Made by a program: the position numbers and the translations under genes | DNA from: Xanthostigma xanthostigma | Taxonomy: Eukaryota > Arthropoda > Insecta > Raphidioptera > Raphidiidae | Assembly (NCBI GenBank): GCA_963575645.1 | Contig: OY754464.1 | Span: forward strand, 76,978,948 to 77,042,947 | Direction of reading: 5' to 3' | Length of the DNA stretch: 64,000 nucleotides | In this document: positions 31,381 to 42,620 of the stretch, one piece after another | Position numbering within the stretch: position 1 is the stretch's first letter | Layout: each line of letters starts with the position of its first letter | Notes under the pieces: generated by a model | Database searches by the model: none | Told to the model about the DNA's origin: nothing | The model's input: only the letters and a program-made list of their open reading frames with translations

Positions 31381-32214
31381 AAAACTTTCGGAAACCTAAC
31401 CTCAAAAACTACCTTAATGTCAACAGACACAACTATGTAAATTTTTGAATTTTAAAATTACTATCAACTTCCATTGCAGATGCAATTCTTGCTGTAGTAG
31501 CCGAGCGAGACTCACTTTTTGTAGTCTTTTCTGGTAGGATCCCATAAAACCGGCTCAGTCTGGTATAATTCGAGAAATTTAATTGTTTCTGCGCCGGTTA
31601 TTTTTAAAATATGCACTGCAATGGTGAACATAAAACTGTTCTCTGCTCACAAACGACTTAATTCTTAAACGAAATAAAAATCAAATACTAAGGTTTGATT
31701 TTATCACGGATGGTATATTTTGGTTCGTGGACAAAAATTACGATTCGTAGTTCACAAATCTAGTAGCTATTGCGCTTGGCTTACGAAAACGTGGTTCACG
31801 TTGATGATTCACGACCCTTGTCAACGCGGCTTTACTGTAGTATTCGTAACACAAAGGAATGGTGAGACCTCTGGTGACAAATGCGCCGAACTGTCCTAAG
31901 GGGGGTTTTTGACAAGTAAACTATGGAGGCATAAGGTAAACATTGATTTAGAAAAGCATGATTGAGGCTATTTTTCTGGTTTATTGTGTGCAGTGTGCTT
32001 GAATAAGAGGTTGTTATGCCTATCATTTAATAATTTTGTTTCACTGCCAAATCACAAAATCCTTTTTTGAATATTTTATGCCCTGCAGTTCTTTTTTACT
32101 AAAACGCTGACTGCCGCTCATTTTAGAAGACGTATTCCTTTTTACTATTAAATCGCTGTTTTTTAAATGTCTTGTGTGATTCAACCATATACATATGTAA
32201 TACTCCTACATGGC

Positions 32215-33148
32215 TAGTACAGAGTAGACTCGTTCAGAAAAATCACGGTACGGTGAGCTATATCTCAACTGCCTATGAACTTCGTCCACTGTGCGCACAT
32301 GACTCTTTATTGGGAGCTAGCTCCGTGCGCTCCGCTCACTAAAAAGAGTCGCTCAGAGGAGTCGTTCAATAGAGCGACACTAGACAGTACGCATTACACA
32401 AGAGTGTAGACTGCAGAGGTGTGAACTGTCATCATGCATGCTTCAGGAGTGACGTAGCATTGCACAGCACAATACACACAATCAGCTCTGAGCTCATTTT
32501 AATATGTTTCTGATCTTATATTATTCGCATTTCGGATAAACTATAAAGTATAACAAAAGTTTAACAATAATAATGTTTTTTGTCAATATAGGTACCTATA
32601 GTCTGAAAAAAAATGGTCGATAATTTTATTTATTTGAATAATGTTTATTGTTGCAATATTATATCTTTGTCAACGACGTCAATGTGAATGGTTTAAGTCA
32701 CTGTAACTTAGTACTATTACACTTACAGTGTGTCATTCAACATTAAATGATTCAGCAAAGATAACTCCGTACGTGCAAAATTCAGTAGTGCCTTTGTGGC
32801 CTGTGCTGTGTGCGTTCTGTAAATGTGCGAATTCAACAGTACAGAATAGCTCAGCACAAAGCAATGGCGCTCGGAGTGAGTCATTCACAAAAAAAGAGAG
32901 AGACTCGCTCCGCTCCGAGAAAGGAGTCGTTCAATATGAACGTCTCGCTCAGAAGCGACACATCACTAGTGCGCACGCGTCGAAAATGAATATTGACCAA
33001 TAGGAAATATTCATTTTCGTGCGTTATCAAAAATGAATATTTCAGTTCGTTGTCAACAATCGTGTAAAAAGATTGACGAAGTGCATAAGCTGTTCTTTGA
33101 TGGCTGTTCATTTCATTGGTTAGATAGGAAAACTGGCAAAATAGGAGT
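32215..33148. mobile_element. hAT-like non-autonomous element with GAGTCGTTCA motifs
   Basis: TAATACTCCTA near 32215 and TAGGAGTATTA near 33140 may be its ends. Both sides carry several GAGTCGNTCA motifs (GAGTCGCTCAGAGGAGTCGT on the left, AAAGGAGTCGTTCAATATGA on the right), of the kind seen in subterminal regions of hAT elements. 32290-32750 is matched in reverse by 58576-58965. At 32590-32640 the end of another family (TAGTCTGAAAAAAAATGGTC) is inserted. Confidence 0.55.
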
Positions 33149-33785
33149 ATTACTTATATGGACTTAACTAACCTGTTGCCTAATATAATGTATCTTTGTG
33201 TTGAATATTTTTTTCATAGAAAAAAATCAACATTATAGATAGTATTTATTGTTGTTTATATTTCGATTTGTTTACATAAATCATAAAATTCAATTGTCGT
33301 GTTAGAGTTATCAACTGCATTTTTTTAAATGAATGTATTTGTATATTAAAAATATTTTTCAAACGGGTATTGTGATTTTATTCTAAATAAAGAATTTAAT
33401 AATTAATAGCAAGTAAAAATTTATTGTGAGACATTAAATATTAATTTTTAATCGAATATTCTTATTATTCATTTTTAAATGAGGTATTTTTTATAATGCT
33501 CAATAACTGTAAATAGTGCTCACTGATTTACGAGGCGCTGATACCCTCAGCTGTCGAGCGTCTATAATTAATTTACAGTTTATTACTTTATAAAAAATGC
33601 CTGCATGCAAACAGCTTTTAATATGACATTGAAGAAGTGTATGTATTGTTCATTCATTAATAATAGTAATTAGTATCATAGCTCGAATTAATATATTGCA
33701 TAGGATTTTAATTATTAAGAGAAACAATTAATGTAATCAACTAAACACAAGATGCTGAACGTATAACATCAAAAAAACTAAGAAC
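33149..33785. other. AT-rich stretch
   Basis: No ORF or repeat recognised. Confidence 0.4.
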
Positions 33786-33833
33786 TTAAAAAACGATCAG
33801 TAATTTAAGAATTTTGAACTGTAGTGCACCTAC

Positions 33834-33998
33834 CTTCGTGTAGTACTGAAAAACACCCAGTTTCATTGCTTGCTGGTACAAACTTACTAACTCTAAGGAC
33901 ATCACAGGGGCGCCGACTTCGTGAGTGTTCGGGGTCTCGAGCACCCAATCACAGCCATGAAGTGTAAATCCATCTTCATAGATGGAGTCTGGAGACAT
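33834..33998 (-). CDS. Orphan coding exon, possible first exon of an unidentified gene
   Basis: The minus strand reads MSPDSIYEDGFTLHGCDWVL, ETPNTHEVGAPVMSLELVSL, YQQAMKLGVFQYYTK and then a strong donor (ACGAAG|GTAGGT): 55 codons, phase 0. Base composition is more balanced than the neighbouring DNA, and the peptide has no low-complexity character, so it looks like a true exon. The family was not recognised. No partner exon was identified on the minus strand to the left, where basigin occupies the other strand. It could also be an exon carried by a mobile element. Confidence 0.45.
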
Positions 33999-34084
33999 GA
34001 TATTACAAATGATACGAAGAGATATTACTTAAAATAAAAAAGACATTTTAATAGCTTGATCATTATATGTGCATTATTAAAGTC

Positions 34085-34820
34085 CTTAAATTAAATTAAA
34101 AGGCCTTAAATTAAATATAGCCAAAACAAAACATAATATGTATTTCGGCACTAAACAGTCGTATAATATCAATAACGCACCTATAATTTTTTGCAGATGC
34201 ACCGCATTGACAAGGTTCAGGTTTTCAATTACCTTGGCGTCTATATAGATAACAATTTACAATGGAGTTATCTTGTGGATATTCTAGCCAAAAAATTACC
34301 AAAAAGTATATTCTTACTACGTCAGATGAAGGGATTGATGGAAAATCAATACTTACTGTCACTTTACTATGCGTTCGTTCATTCTTACATCAGCTATGGT
34401 GTTCTCCTATGGGGAAATTCAAGAGACAGCAAACGTATATTTTATTTGCAGAAAAGAGCTATATGAACAATTTTTGGTTTAAAACTGCGTGACTCTTGTA
34501 ATGTTTTCAAAGAAAATAATATTTTAATTTTGGCAGCGGTTTACATCTATAAAAGCTGCAGTGTATATTCACACAAATATGGAAAATTATGGTTCAATAG
34601 GTCACGATTACAGTACGCGACATAAAGATTTACTTTTACTGCCTAAACCGAACTTGACAATGTTCATTAAAGGCACATGCTACAATTGTGCACGGATCTA
34701 CAATCATCTGCCAAAGAATATAAAAAGTATTAATAATATTGATAAGTTTAAAGGAACACTTAAAAAATTTCTGTATAATGGCTTTTATTCACAAGATGAT
34801 TTTTTTAATACTGTGTGATT
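34085..34820 (+). pseudogene. Non-LTR retrotransposon reverse transcriptase, C-terminal remnant
   Basis: Frame-broken segments read GLKLNIAKTKHNMYFGTK, VQVFNYLGVYIDNNLQWSYL, YYAFVHSYISYGVLLWGNS, RIFYLQKRAI and, after a gap, YNHLPKNIKSINNIDKFKGT with LKKFLYNGFYS. These are the YLG-[VI] to WG thumb region and C-terminal tail of Jockey/CR1-like non-LTR reverse transcriptases. The catalytic FADD part and everything upstream are missing, as expected for a 5'-truncated, long-dead copy. MITE family A begins ~55 bp after it. Confidence 0.85.
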
Positions 34821-34876
34821 TTTGTTTTCTGACGTTTCCAATAACCGTAACAGGTTCTTAATGGAATAAATATTAG

Positions 34877-35318
34877 TATATTGTGCGACTAGTGAGAGGA
34901 GAAGATTCCATGAGCGTAAAACGCACGCGAGTGGAATATTCTCCTTCGATCAATGGTCGCACATAATACTTTATTCAACTAGCACGAGTAATATGTAATC
35001 GGGGCCCTGATAAAAGAGGGAAAAATAATAAATCACTTCATTGATTGACGTACCCAGCGCCCTCGATACACACAAGATGGCCATCACTTTCGCTGAATTG
35101 CGATGCTGTTTTCATATATACAATACCGCCTACCACGTTCCTATTGGTCCAGAAGCTGCGTGCAGTTTTTTTTTCATTATTGCACGCTTGGGCTTGCTAC
35201 TGAGTTTCTATTGGTCCAGAAAATTCATTATCACACTGTATGGCTCATTATTAGCACTCTACATGAAGTAATTTATTATTTCTCCCGAAATTATATATTA
35301 CTCACGCGTGTTGAATAA
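34877..35318 (+). mobile_element. Two-module MITE family A, copy 2
   Basis: Hairpin module (TGTGCGACTAGTGAGAGGAG .. TCAATGGTCGCACATAATAC), then a body with TTATTCAACTAGCACGAGTA and ACTCACGCGTGTTGAATAA. The hairpin loop is shorter than in copy 1, and the right inverted repeat lacks the GGGCCCC block. An (ATT)n run follows it. Confidence 0.8.
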
Positions 35319-35324
35319 ATATTA

Positions 35325-36700
35325 TTATTATTATTAATTTTAAATCACTTTCTCATTTCAATAAAGATTTTAAGTATATAGTTGGCGGTGTTTATCGAAA
35401 TTTTGTACTTCGTCAATTTTGTAAACGAGTCGTCTAATAAGCACCAACGAGGTTTGTTAAAAATCGGCGCTCCTGTCTCCGTACATCATGAAAAAATGGA
35501 ATTAGCAGCTATTTGTATATATAGAAATGAATTTCATTAACGCGTATTATTTAAAACAAAATACAAATTATTCAAGAGACAAGAATCGAATAGTATGCAA
35601 TATATTAGTTTTGCTGAACATTAGTAAAAATATTAATAATGGTGCTTGCACATTATTTCAACATTGTTGAACAGTTTAATTATTGTACTATTTCCTTCTA
35701 TCTTGTAATCTAAATATGACAGTTAAATAAAAAAAAAACACAAGATATTATTTAAATATTAATTGATTATTTTGAAAAAATATATAATATATCGTGTAGT
35801 GAAAAAATTCCAAACTAGTCCTATATGAATTTTAACATAATTTTTATTGTGCAATACTGGATGGAAAGAAGCGATCTATCAGATTTTTTTTATGATTGTA
35901 ACAGAATTTTAAACATTTAGCTGTAAAAATGAGCACAGTTTTAATTTCCAGTATATTTATAGCGCTGGTTGAGAGATATAAGAATATTATAGAGTGATAA
36001 TTTTAACCGATAATCACGGTTATTAGCTATTAACTTATTAGTAATGCTACTTATCTTTGAACAAATAAAATTTGCTACTACGAAAATCTATAAAATGTTT
36101 ATTTTGTTCCAATTTTATTCATGCGAGTTTTAAGAATCTTTATCGTGACTGTTAATATTGAAACGATCCTTGAAAAACTAGCTAGAAATATTTCTCTTAT
36201 ACTTAATAAAAATAGTATAGCTTGCACTCTTCGAGATATCCTTGTCAGATATATTGCCAGAATATTCTGGAGATATCCTTATAAGATATACATTGGTCGA
36301 ATTGTTCGAGATATTATCGCAAGCAATTCACGATAGAAAAGGGAACCAATCGGGAGCTCGGAAAACCGGACGAAAATGATTGTCTACATGGAGAGAAACA
36401 ACAACTTCACTCTTGTGTTCTCCTTTTTCTCTTTTAGATTTTGCGATTGTCTACGCATACTTTTTTTTAATAGTAAAACTAAAATTGTGTAATATTCACA
36501 TATACTTATAACTTATTTGGTACAAAGTTCTTGACTTGAGTGTGAAGCGTTTGAAGTTTAGCAGTCCATAGGTAATAATGGTCAAAGAGACAATCTCTTT
36601 GGCTATGGCTTATACTCCTTGTATGCATCTATAGTTCAAGAATAGTAGTGTATCTAGGGGAATGTAAGTAGAAAAATTTCAGTTGGAAACATTGTCAGTG
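35325..36700. other. AT-rich intergenic DNA upstream of AATF
   Basis: No gene or repeat copy was recognised. Around 36235-36320 the phrases GAGATATCCTT and AGATATAC recur, and a 71-codon ORF there (36121-36336) lacks coding character. Confidence 0.45.
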
Positions 36701-36710
36701 TTTGACACAT

Positions 36711-36754
36711 GGATTTAAGGTTAATACATGTGTTTTTAAAGCTTGGTTAAATTG
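36711..36754 (+). promoter_or_regulatory. Short upstream ORFs in the AATF leader
   Basis: ATG at about 36711 opens a 13-codon ORF ending just before the AATF start, and ATG at 36728 opens a 3-codon ORF (ATGTGTTTTTAA). If the transcript starts upstream of 36711, both lie in the leader and could lower AATF translation. The transcription start is unknown. Confidence 0.35.
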
Positions 36755-36772
36755 ACGCTAATAAAATTAAAA

Positions 36773-38203
36773 ATGAATAACAAAAAACATGAAACGTTGT
36801 CAGATAAAATATCTGGAATATTGAATATTACGCCTACTGTCTTAGATCCAGAAAATGATATCTATGAAGATACAACAGCAAAGGTGGTATCAAAGGATTT
36901 TGAAGAAGACGGTGATTCGAGTGAAGAATATGTTAGTAAATTTAGAAAACAGAATGTTCAGTTGTTAGATGATGAAGACGAAAGATATAGTGGTAAACGT
37001 AGTTCTAGAAAGAATTTTCAGGATGATTTCGAGGAATCGGAAGTAGAAGAAGAAAGTATTGAACTTCGAATTGACAATTCTGATGAAGAACAAAGTCATA
37101 GTACTAGTGGAAATGAAGAAACAGATTCCAATGGAAGCGATGCAGCAGAAGATGTGGAAGAAAATGATGATTTTAAACATATGAAAGAATCAAATGTAAG
37201 TGCTGAATTGGAAAAAGGGAACTGTGTCAGGAATCAGTTGAATATATGGGAAAATTTATTAGAAACAAGAATACAGCTACAAAAATGTTTGATAAATGCA
37301 AACAAAATGCCACAGAGCGATGTTTTTAATAAAATTAAGTGTAAAGATGATAAATTCTCAGAAAAGATAGGTGTTGTTACTCAAGCTGTTTCAAAAGTTC
37401 TCAACAATATGTTAGACTTGCAGTCAATTTTTTTAAAACAGTACCCAGAAACTAAAGGTTTATTAAGCAATAATAATAAACCGTCTAAGAGAAAAGTAGA
37501 AGACATTGATGAAAATAGTGACGAAGAAATACCGAGTGATACAGACAACGATGACCTTGAAAGTGACAACAAAACAGATGAAGAAATTGAATCGAACCCG
37601 CCCAAGAAAAAATTGAAAACAATCGATGATTACGAAAATGAATTAAATAAAAGACACATGTCATATAAAGATTACCGCAATAAAGTTATTCAAAAATGGA
37701 ATGACAAAACTAAAATAGCGTCTGCTAAACAAAATACAAGCAACACAACAATTTTAGATCAAATTGAATTTGTACTTCGCGATAAAGAGAAGGCTTTAAA
37801 ACGAACTCAACAAATGCGATCACATTATGAAATCATTGGTAAACATAACACACTATCGGGTAGTGACAATACTCAATCTGATAATTCAGTTGGTACACAT
37901 TGCACTGAAATTTTTGACGATGACGATTTCTATCATCAACTGTTACGTGAGTTAATAGAATTTAAGTCTGCAGACATAACCGATCCTGTGCAGTTAAGTA
38001 GACAATGGATTCAACTACAGAGTGTCAGGAGTAAAATGAAAAGAAAAATTGATACGAGAGCGACAAAAGGAAGGAAGGTTCGATATACAGTTCATTCAAA
38101 ATTGGTCAATTTCATGGCACCGATTCAAGAGTATAATAATTGGACTGATGATGCAAAAACACAACTTTATAAATCTCTCTTTGGCTCTAATTTATCAAAT
38201 TAA
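36773..38203 (+). CDS. AATF: AATF / Che-1 (yeast Bfr2) ribosome-biogenesis factor, intronless
   Basis: A 476-aa ORF. The open frame extends upstream to 36743 without an ATG, so the ATG at 36773 (MNNKKHETLSDKISGILNIT) is the start. The N-terminal ~150 residues are highly acidic, and a middle helical AATF/Che1 region (about 170-340) contains QLNIWENLLETRIQLQKCL and DDYENELNKRHMSYKDYRNK. A TRAUB domain closes the protein (about 382-476: DDDDFYHQLLRELIEFKSAD, KMKRKIDTRATKGRKVRYTV). Family knowledge: nucleolar protein of the early small-subunit processome, with transcriptional and survival roles in vertebrates. The length is close to other insect AATFs. AATAAA lies at 38292. Two short upstream ORFs precede the start. 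Confidence 0.93.
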   Translation: MNNKKHETLSDKISGILNITPTVLDPENDIYEDTTAKVVSKDFEEDGDSSEEYVSKFRKQNVQLLDDEDERYSGKRSSRKNFQDDFEESEVEEESIELRIDNSDEEQSHSTSGNEETDSNGSDAAEDVEENDDFKHMKESNVSAELEKGNCVRNQLNIWENLLETRIQLQKCLINANKMPQSDVFNKIKCKDDKFSEKIGVVTQAVSKVLNNMLDLQSIFLKQYPETKGLLSNNNKPSKRKVEDIDENSDEEIPSDTDNDDLESDNKTDEEIESNPPKKKLKTIDDYENELNKRHMSYKDYRNKVIQKWNDKTKIASAKQNTSNTTILDQIEFVLRDKEKALKRTQQMRSHYEIIGKHNTLSGSDNTQSDNSVGTHCTEIFDDDDFYHQLLRELIEFKSADITDPVQLSRQWIQLQSVRSKMKRKIDTRATKGRKVRYTVHSKLVNFMAPIQEYNNWTDDAKTQLYKSLFGSNLSN

Positions 38204-38950
38204 TTAGTTATTGATGATTGCTGTGCATTTTGAAAAATTGTTTATAAATATGAAATAATTTAAAAATTAATACATATTGTATTTATGTTGAAATAAATCT
38301 GTAATTAAGCATAGTGATTTTTTGTTTTTTATAATCTACATTAAGGATCGACCGATATAATTTTTTTCGCTGATTATCGATTATCGGTCATTTTAAGAAA
38401 CAACAATTTTTTTCCTTCAGATATCCGCTGATACATTGGCACATTACTACTTTAGAAGCCTTTCGAAATTGAATTGTTTGAAACTTCAATAAAATGAAAT
38501 CTTGCATATTATTCAAATCTTTGATTAACGTCTGATTAGAACTCTTCAATAAATAAAATTATCGACCAATTTTTCAGACAATATATTAACAAACAATATA
38601 ATTAATATATTAACGTTTCGATCTGGATTTGGGTCTTCTTCATATTATTCATAAAACTGTAGGTTCAGGGAGTTTTCAAAAGTGGTTACACTCAGGGCCG
38701 GATTTAGCATGAAATCATGTGAGCCTGGGCCCATAGTGGCAAATTTTTAGGGGCGACAAAACGGCAAAAAAAACGAATTTGGAAAATAATCTATGTTTTA
38801 TCTGGAACGAAACTAAAACGTCATTCCAACAGTTGCGTATGAGCGTGTAATATAGTCATGAATGAGCTAATGCCAAGTTTCGCCTATATGATTAATTTTT
38901 AGGGGGGGACTGAGTTATCAGTATAATTTTTTCTGTGCGCTTTGCAAATA
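38204..38950. other. AATF 3' flank with fragments of two repeat families
   Basis: 38540-38660 carries one end of the family seen complete at 62613-63222 (ATTATCGACCAATTTTTCAG). At 38693, CAGGGCCGGATTTAGC is a typical DNA-transposon terminus; an opposite-facing match (AATCCGGCCCTG) lies at about 48241. Confidence 0.45.
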
Positions 38951-39784
38951 TTTTTGACGTGATAACGTCTTATAAATTGATGAATCACCAATATTATAAA
39001 TTGATAAAACACCGGCTGCATGTACGAAAAAGTGTAACGCATAACGCGTAACGTTCCGCCTGACGCTTTTTGCTAATTTCTCGCTCAATTTAAATCAGAT
39101 CGGTTTGAAACCAGTCTTAAACGAAAGAGGAGAACATTTTACATATATTTCGTATAACAGAATTTGCCTTAAATTGATAAAACACCGGCTGCATGTACGA
39201 AAAAGTGTAACGCATAACGCGTAACGTTCCGCCTGACGCTTTTTGCTAATTTCTCGCTCAATTTGAATTAGATCGGTTTGAAACCAGTCTTAAACGAAAG
39301 AGGAGAACATTTTACATAGATTTCGTATAACAGAATTTGCCTAAACAGTTTTTTTATACAAATTTATATAGAAAAATATTTTATACAAATTTATATAGAA
39401 AAATAGCTGTATAAATGCAATGTTGTCTAATGCATGGCGCGACGCGGTCGGTTGTCTTTGTTTGCCGTACATGGAAATTAGAAGCAAACGTATGTCTTGT
39501 CTTAACATGAAAACGGCTGCATTTCTAATGTTTAATTCAATTTTTTGACATTAGTTACTAGTATATTGTCAAATGCAACGCCTTCTAAGTTAAGTATTGG
39601 AATAACTAATTATTATTAGAACATAATACTTTGTAAGTTGCAAACGTCACTTTTGACATTTCTTATCATTCCGACACCAAGGATAAGCGGATTGAAACCA
39701 AATTTTGGGAGGTTTAGGTTATGTATTACGGAATACGTTATCACGTAAAACTATCGTCCGTAAACCGACTTTACAGACAACCAA
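38951..39784 (+). mobile_element. ACGTGATAACGT-family element, copy 2 (long, internal duplication)
   Basis: Starts TTTTTGACGTGATAACGTCT and ends CGTCCGTAAACCGACTTTAC plus AGACAACCAA. A 173-bp internal unit (AAATTGATAAAACACCGGCT .. CAGAATTTGCCT) is present twice in tandem at 38997-39169 and 39170-39342 with only a few differences. Confidence 0.8.
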
Positions 39785-41053
39785 TTTTTTTTTTTTTAAT
39801 TAGTTTAAAAGATTTTAACCCGTGGAACAGGCGGTGGGGGAAAAGGGAAAAGAAAGTTTGGGGGGAGAAGATATTTATAGATCATATTTATTTATTATTC
39901 CTAGACAGCAACGAATACGGCATTTCGGGTTAAATGCAGCAGAGGGGAAGGGGGGAAACAAAATTTTTAGAAGAAGGATGATTTATTGTCACTATACAGA
40001 AAAACACATAAGACTGAAGATTTTTTATTATAAAAGTAAAGACTATAAAATATTTTTAATTTCTTTGTGGCGCAAAGGAGGGGGCAAGCGTAAATTTTGC
40101 AGGTTGAAGGTGAGGGCAATTTAGATTATTATTTATTAATTGTTATTAGTGAGTAACAAATAAAGTGAAACGAAATCCTTCCTTATGCAGAAAGAAAAAT
40201 GTTATCGTCTCCTAGGAAAAAAAAAACACAGACCTGCTGTAAGATAAAAATTTATTTAAAACTTATGAAAATAGAACCTGTTTAAAACTAAAATTTCTTC
40301 CGGCGCTTTTTTATCATGTCCAAGCTTATGAGATGAAGTTAAAATTTTCATATCTTGGAACTAATTTATATTAAAAAAAAGTTTGACTACTCATTACACC
40401 ATAATCTAGAAAGGGGGTTCAAGTACCCCCCCTGCTCCCATATGAGTGTCCTTGGTTCCTTACTTGAAATGCCAGCCAGGGACGTTTCTTCAGAGTTCCA
40501 GCGTACAAATTGGTAGGTATCACATGACCTTGGCAGTGGGCGGACACAAGGGCGTAGATATTTTTTTAAGATTTATAAACCAAGAATGACCTTTTTTTTA
40601 ACAACCTAACTTAAAAAAATTTGTCGTGTGCACAATTGGAGAGCAAAAAAAAGGAGAAAAGCCTTTTTTTAACAAAAAAACGAATAAAAATTTTTATCGT
40701 GTGTACACAATAGGAGAACAAAAAAAAAGGTCCTTTCATTTCCGCAACAATAAAGTCTTTTTATCGTTTGTTGTGGCTGCTGCGGTCTTGATGAATCCTG
40801 GGGGGGATAATTACCCCCTGTATCTCCCCATATCTACGCCCTTGGGCGGACAAGATATGATAAATATTTAAAAATGTTTCAATGCAAGAAAACTAAATAA
40901 ATAAAACAAATTTGTAATATATTTTTTACATATAATAATTTATGGTTATCTAAATTGGCCTTCTGTAATTATTATTTTTATGTAATAAAAATTGGAATGT
41001 TACAAAAATAAAGTAATATTTACATACATTTTGTTAATTTAACATTGAGGAAT
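39785..41053. other. Unassigned non-coding DNA
   Basis: Purine-rich, G-run-containing stretch (39830-40110) followed by A-rich sequence with two similar phrases, GAGCAAAAAAAAGGAGAAAA and GAGAACAAAAAAAAAGGTCC (40640, 40720). No gene recognised; the ORFs here are low-complexity. Confidence 0.4.
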
Positions 41054-41223
41054 ATATATGTTACGGTAAATGTAAACTCTTGGGAAATGTACACTTTTAC
41101 CGTAAAATGTGCCGGAGAATGTGTACATTAAATGTAGATATTGCGGCAAATGTACACATTTCCCGGCACATTTTACGGTAAAAGTGTACATTTCCCAAGA
41201 GTTTACATTTACCGTAACATATA
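41054..41223. repeat. Palindrome, ~170 bp
   Basis: TATATGTTACGGTAAATGTA pairs with TACATTTACCGTAACATATA, continuing through TGGGAAATGTACACTTTTAC and its complement. The arm itself repeats the motif ATGTACACnTTnCCGnnA. Confidence 0.85.
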
Positions 41224-41562
41224 CATTGTGAACATTAATTCTTTTTCGAGAGTATTTTTTTTATTTTTAAACTACGAAAATCAAATTCGTCTTCGACACA
41301 CAACTGTTTTTCCAGTTTTATTCAAGCGAGCAAAATCGAACTCTTAAAAAACCACGCACACTTATCAAGCCCTTAAATTTCAAAGTACTTTTAGCACATA
41401 ATTAGCACGGAAATCGTGGTAAAATTCAAAGCTCAAAGAACTTTCATCTTACATCAATTTTATAAAGTCATTCCAGCTTTTGAGCTTTAAATCTCCGTCC
41501 GATATTCACGATATAAAAACAATCTTTTAAACTTTAAACACAGTCATAGTATATTTGCAGTA

Positions 41563-41908
41563 TACAAAATCAATCCGATGAAGTCCATATGCAGTATATT
41601 ATTTCACTGAATTAGTGAAAGCATAATAATATTAAACGATTATCGTCATAATATTTTTTTTAGAAGGCTTATATATAAGAAAAATTTAAATATCACTGTC
41701 GGGACTTAAACCCGAAACAACCAATTTCGCGTTGGCTGAGTTACATTACTCTACAGTGCCAACGCGAAATTGGTGACATTTAAATTTTTCTTATATACAA
41801 GCCTTCTAAAAAAATATTATGGCGATAATCGTTTAATATTATTATGCTTTCACTAATTCAGTGAAATAATATACTGCATATGGACTTCATCGGATTGATT
41901 TTGTATAT
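41563..41908. repeat. Foldback of ~345 bp with a tRNA-like centre
   Basis: TACAAAATCAATCCGATGAA pairs with TTCATCGGATTGATTTTGTA, through a ~140-bp arm. The centre, read on the minus strand, has TAGAGTAATGTAACTCAGCC, a GCCAACGCGAAATTGGT stem-loop and CGGGTTTAAGTCCCG, resembling the D arm, anticodon arm and T arm of a tRNA. The T loop departs from the TTCRA consensus. Confidence 0.75.
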
Positions 41909-41961
41909 AATATTGCAAGTATTTAATTAAATCTTTCTCATTGTTTATTAGTTATATTTGC

Positions 41962-42600
41962 AGTGGCGGTTCCTGTATGAGCAGTGCAGAACTTCGTAAT
42001 TTTGGAATTAATTACATTTTCCATATTTAACCAATATTTCATGTTAAGAAATATTATAATAGTTAAAAAATCAACGCTAAAGTTTAACAGCCACTGGCAG
42101 ACCACAAAGTTCGTGTGAACTCTGTGTGGCAGACTTTCTTGTGTTCAGGCGCTGTTCTGCGCTCCGAAGCAGCACATGAAAAGTCATCGTCAGATACTGC
42201 CGGTACACACCGTGTAACTCCTGACCCACAAGCTATAGCGTATTATTTAGAGCGACTTTTTGCATTTACCGCCAGCACATTAATACAAATAAGTATATAG
42301 CCTAACAAGATGGCTATACGGTATTAATATTTACTTGTTAGTACAGTATTTTGTGCTACTATATCGGGCGTTTATACAGTTTTTCTCCTTAAAAGAAAAG
42401 TATGTTTCAAAGGGAAACGACTTCTTCAACTGTCCTATAGCAATGGACAGTTTCGTGCGTTTCAAAATTCGTCAATATCGTTGGAGCCTATCAAGTGAAA
42501 TTTTACCATTTCGATTTTGCATCTCATTGAATGTCGTGCCCATAATAATCTGCCGCCTGCCACCTGTGGCACGCGTGCCATAGGTTCGCCACCCATGTAG
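41962..42600. mobile_element. Mixed hAT-like transposon termini
   Basis: CAGTGGCGGTTCCTGTATGA at 41963 and TGGCACGCGTGCCATAGGTT followed by CGCCACCCATG at 42567-42597 are typical inward-facing hAT-type ends, but they are not complementary to each other over length. They may belong to two different decayed elements. Confidence 0.4.
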
Positions 42601-42620
42601 TATAATATGCTGGTTAAATA

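Noticed and set aside
34085..34820. Functional retrotransposon
   Set aside because: The reading frame is broken, the catalytic core is absent and only the C-terminal end remains.
36743..36772. Longer AATF start
   Set aside because: The open frame upstream of 36773 contains no ATG, only a TTG; the first Met is at 36773.
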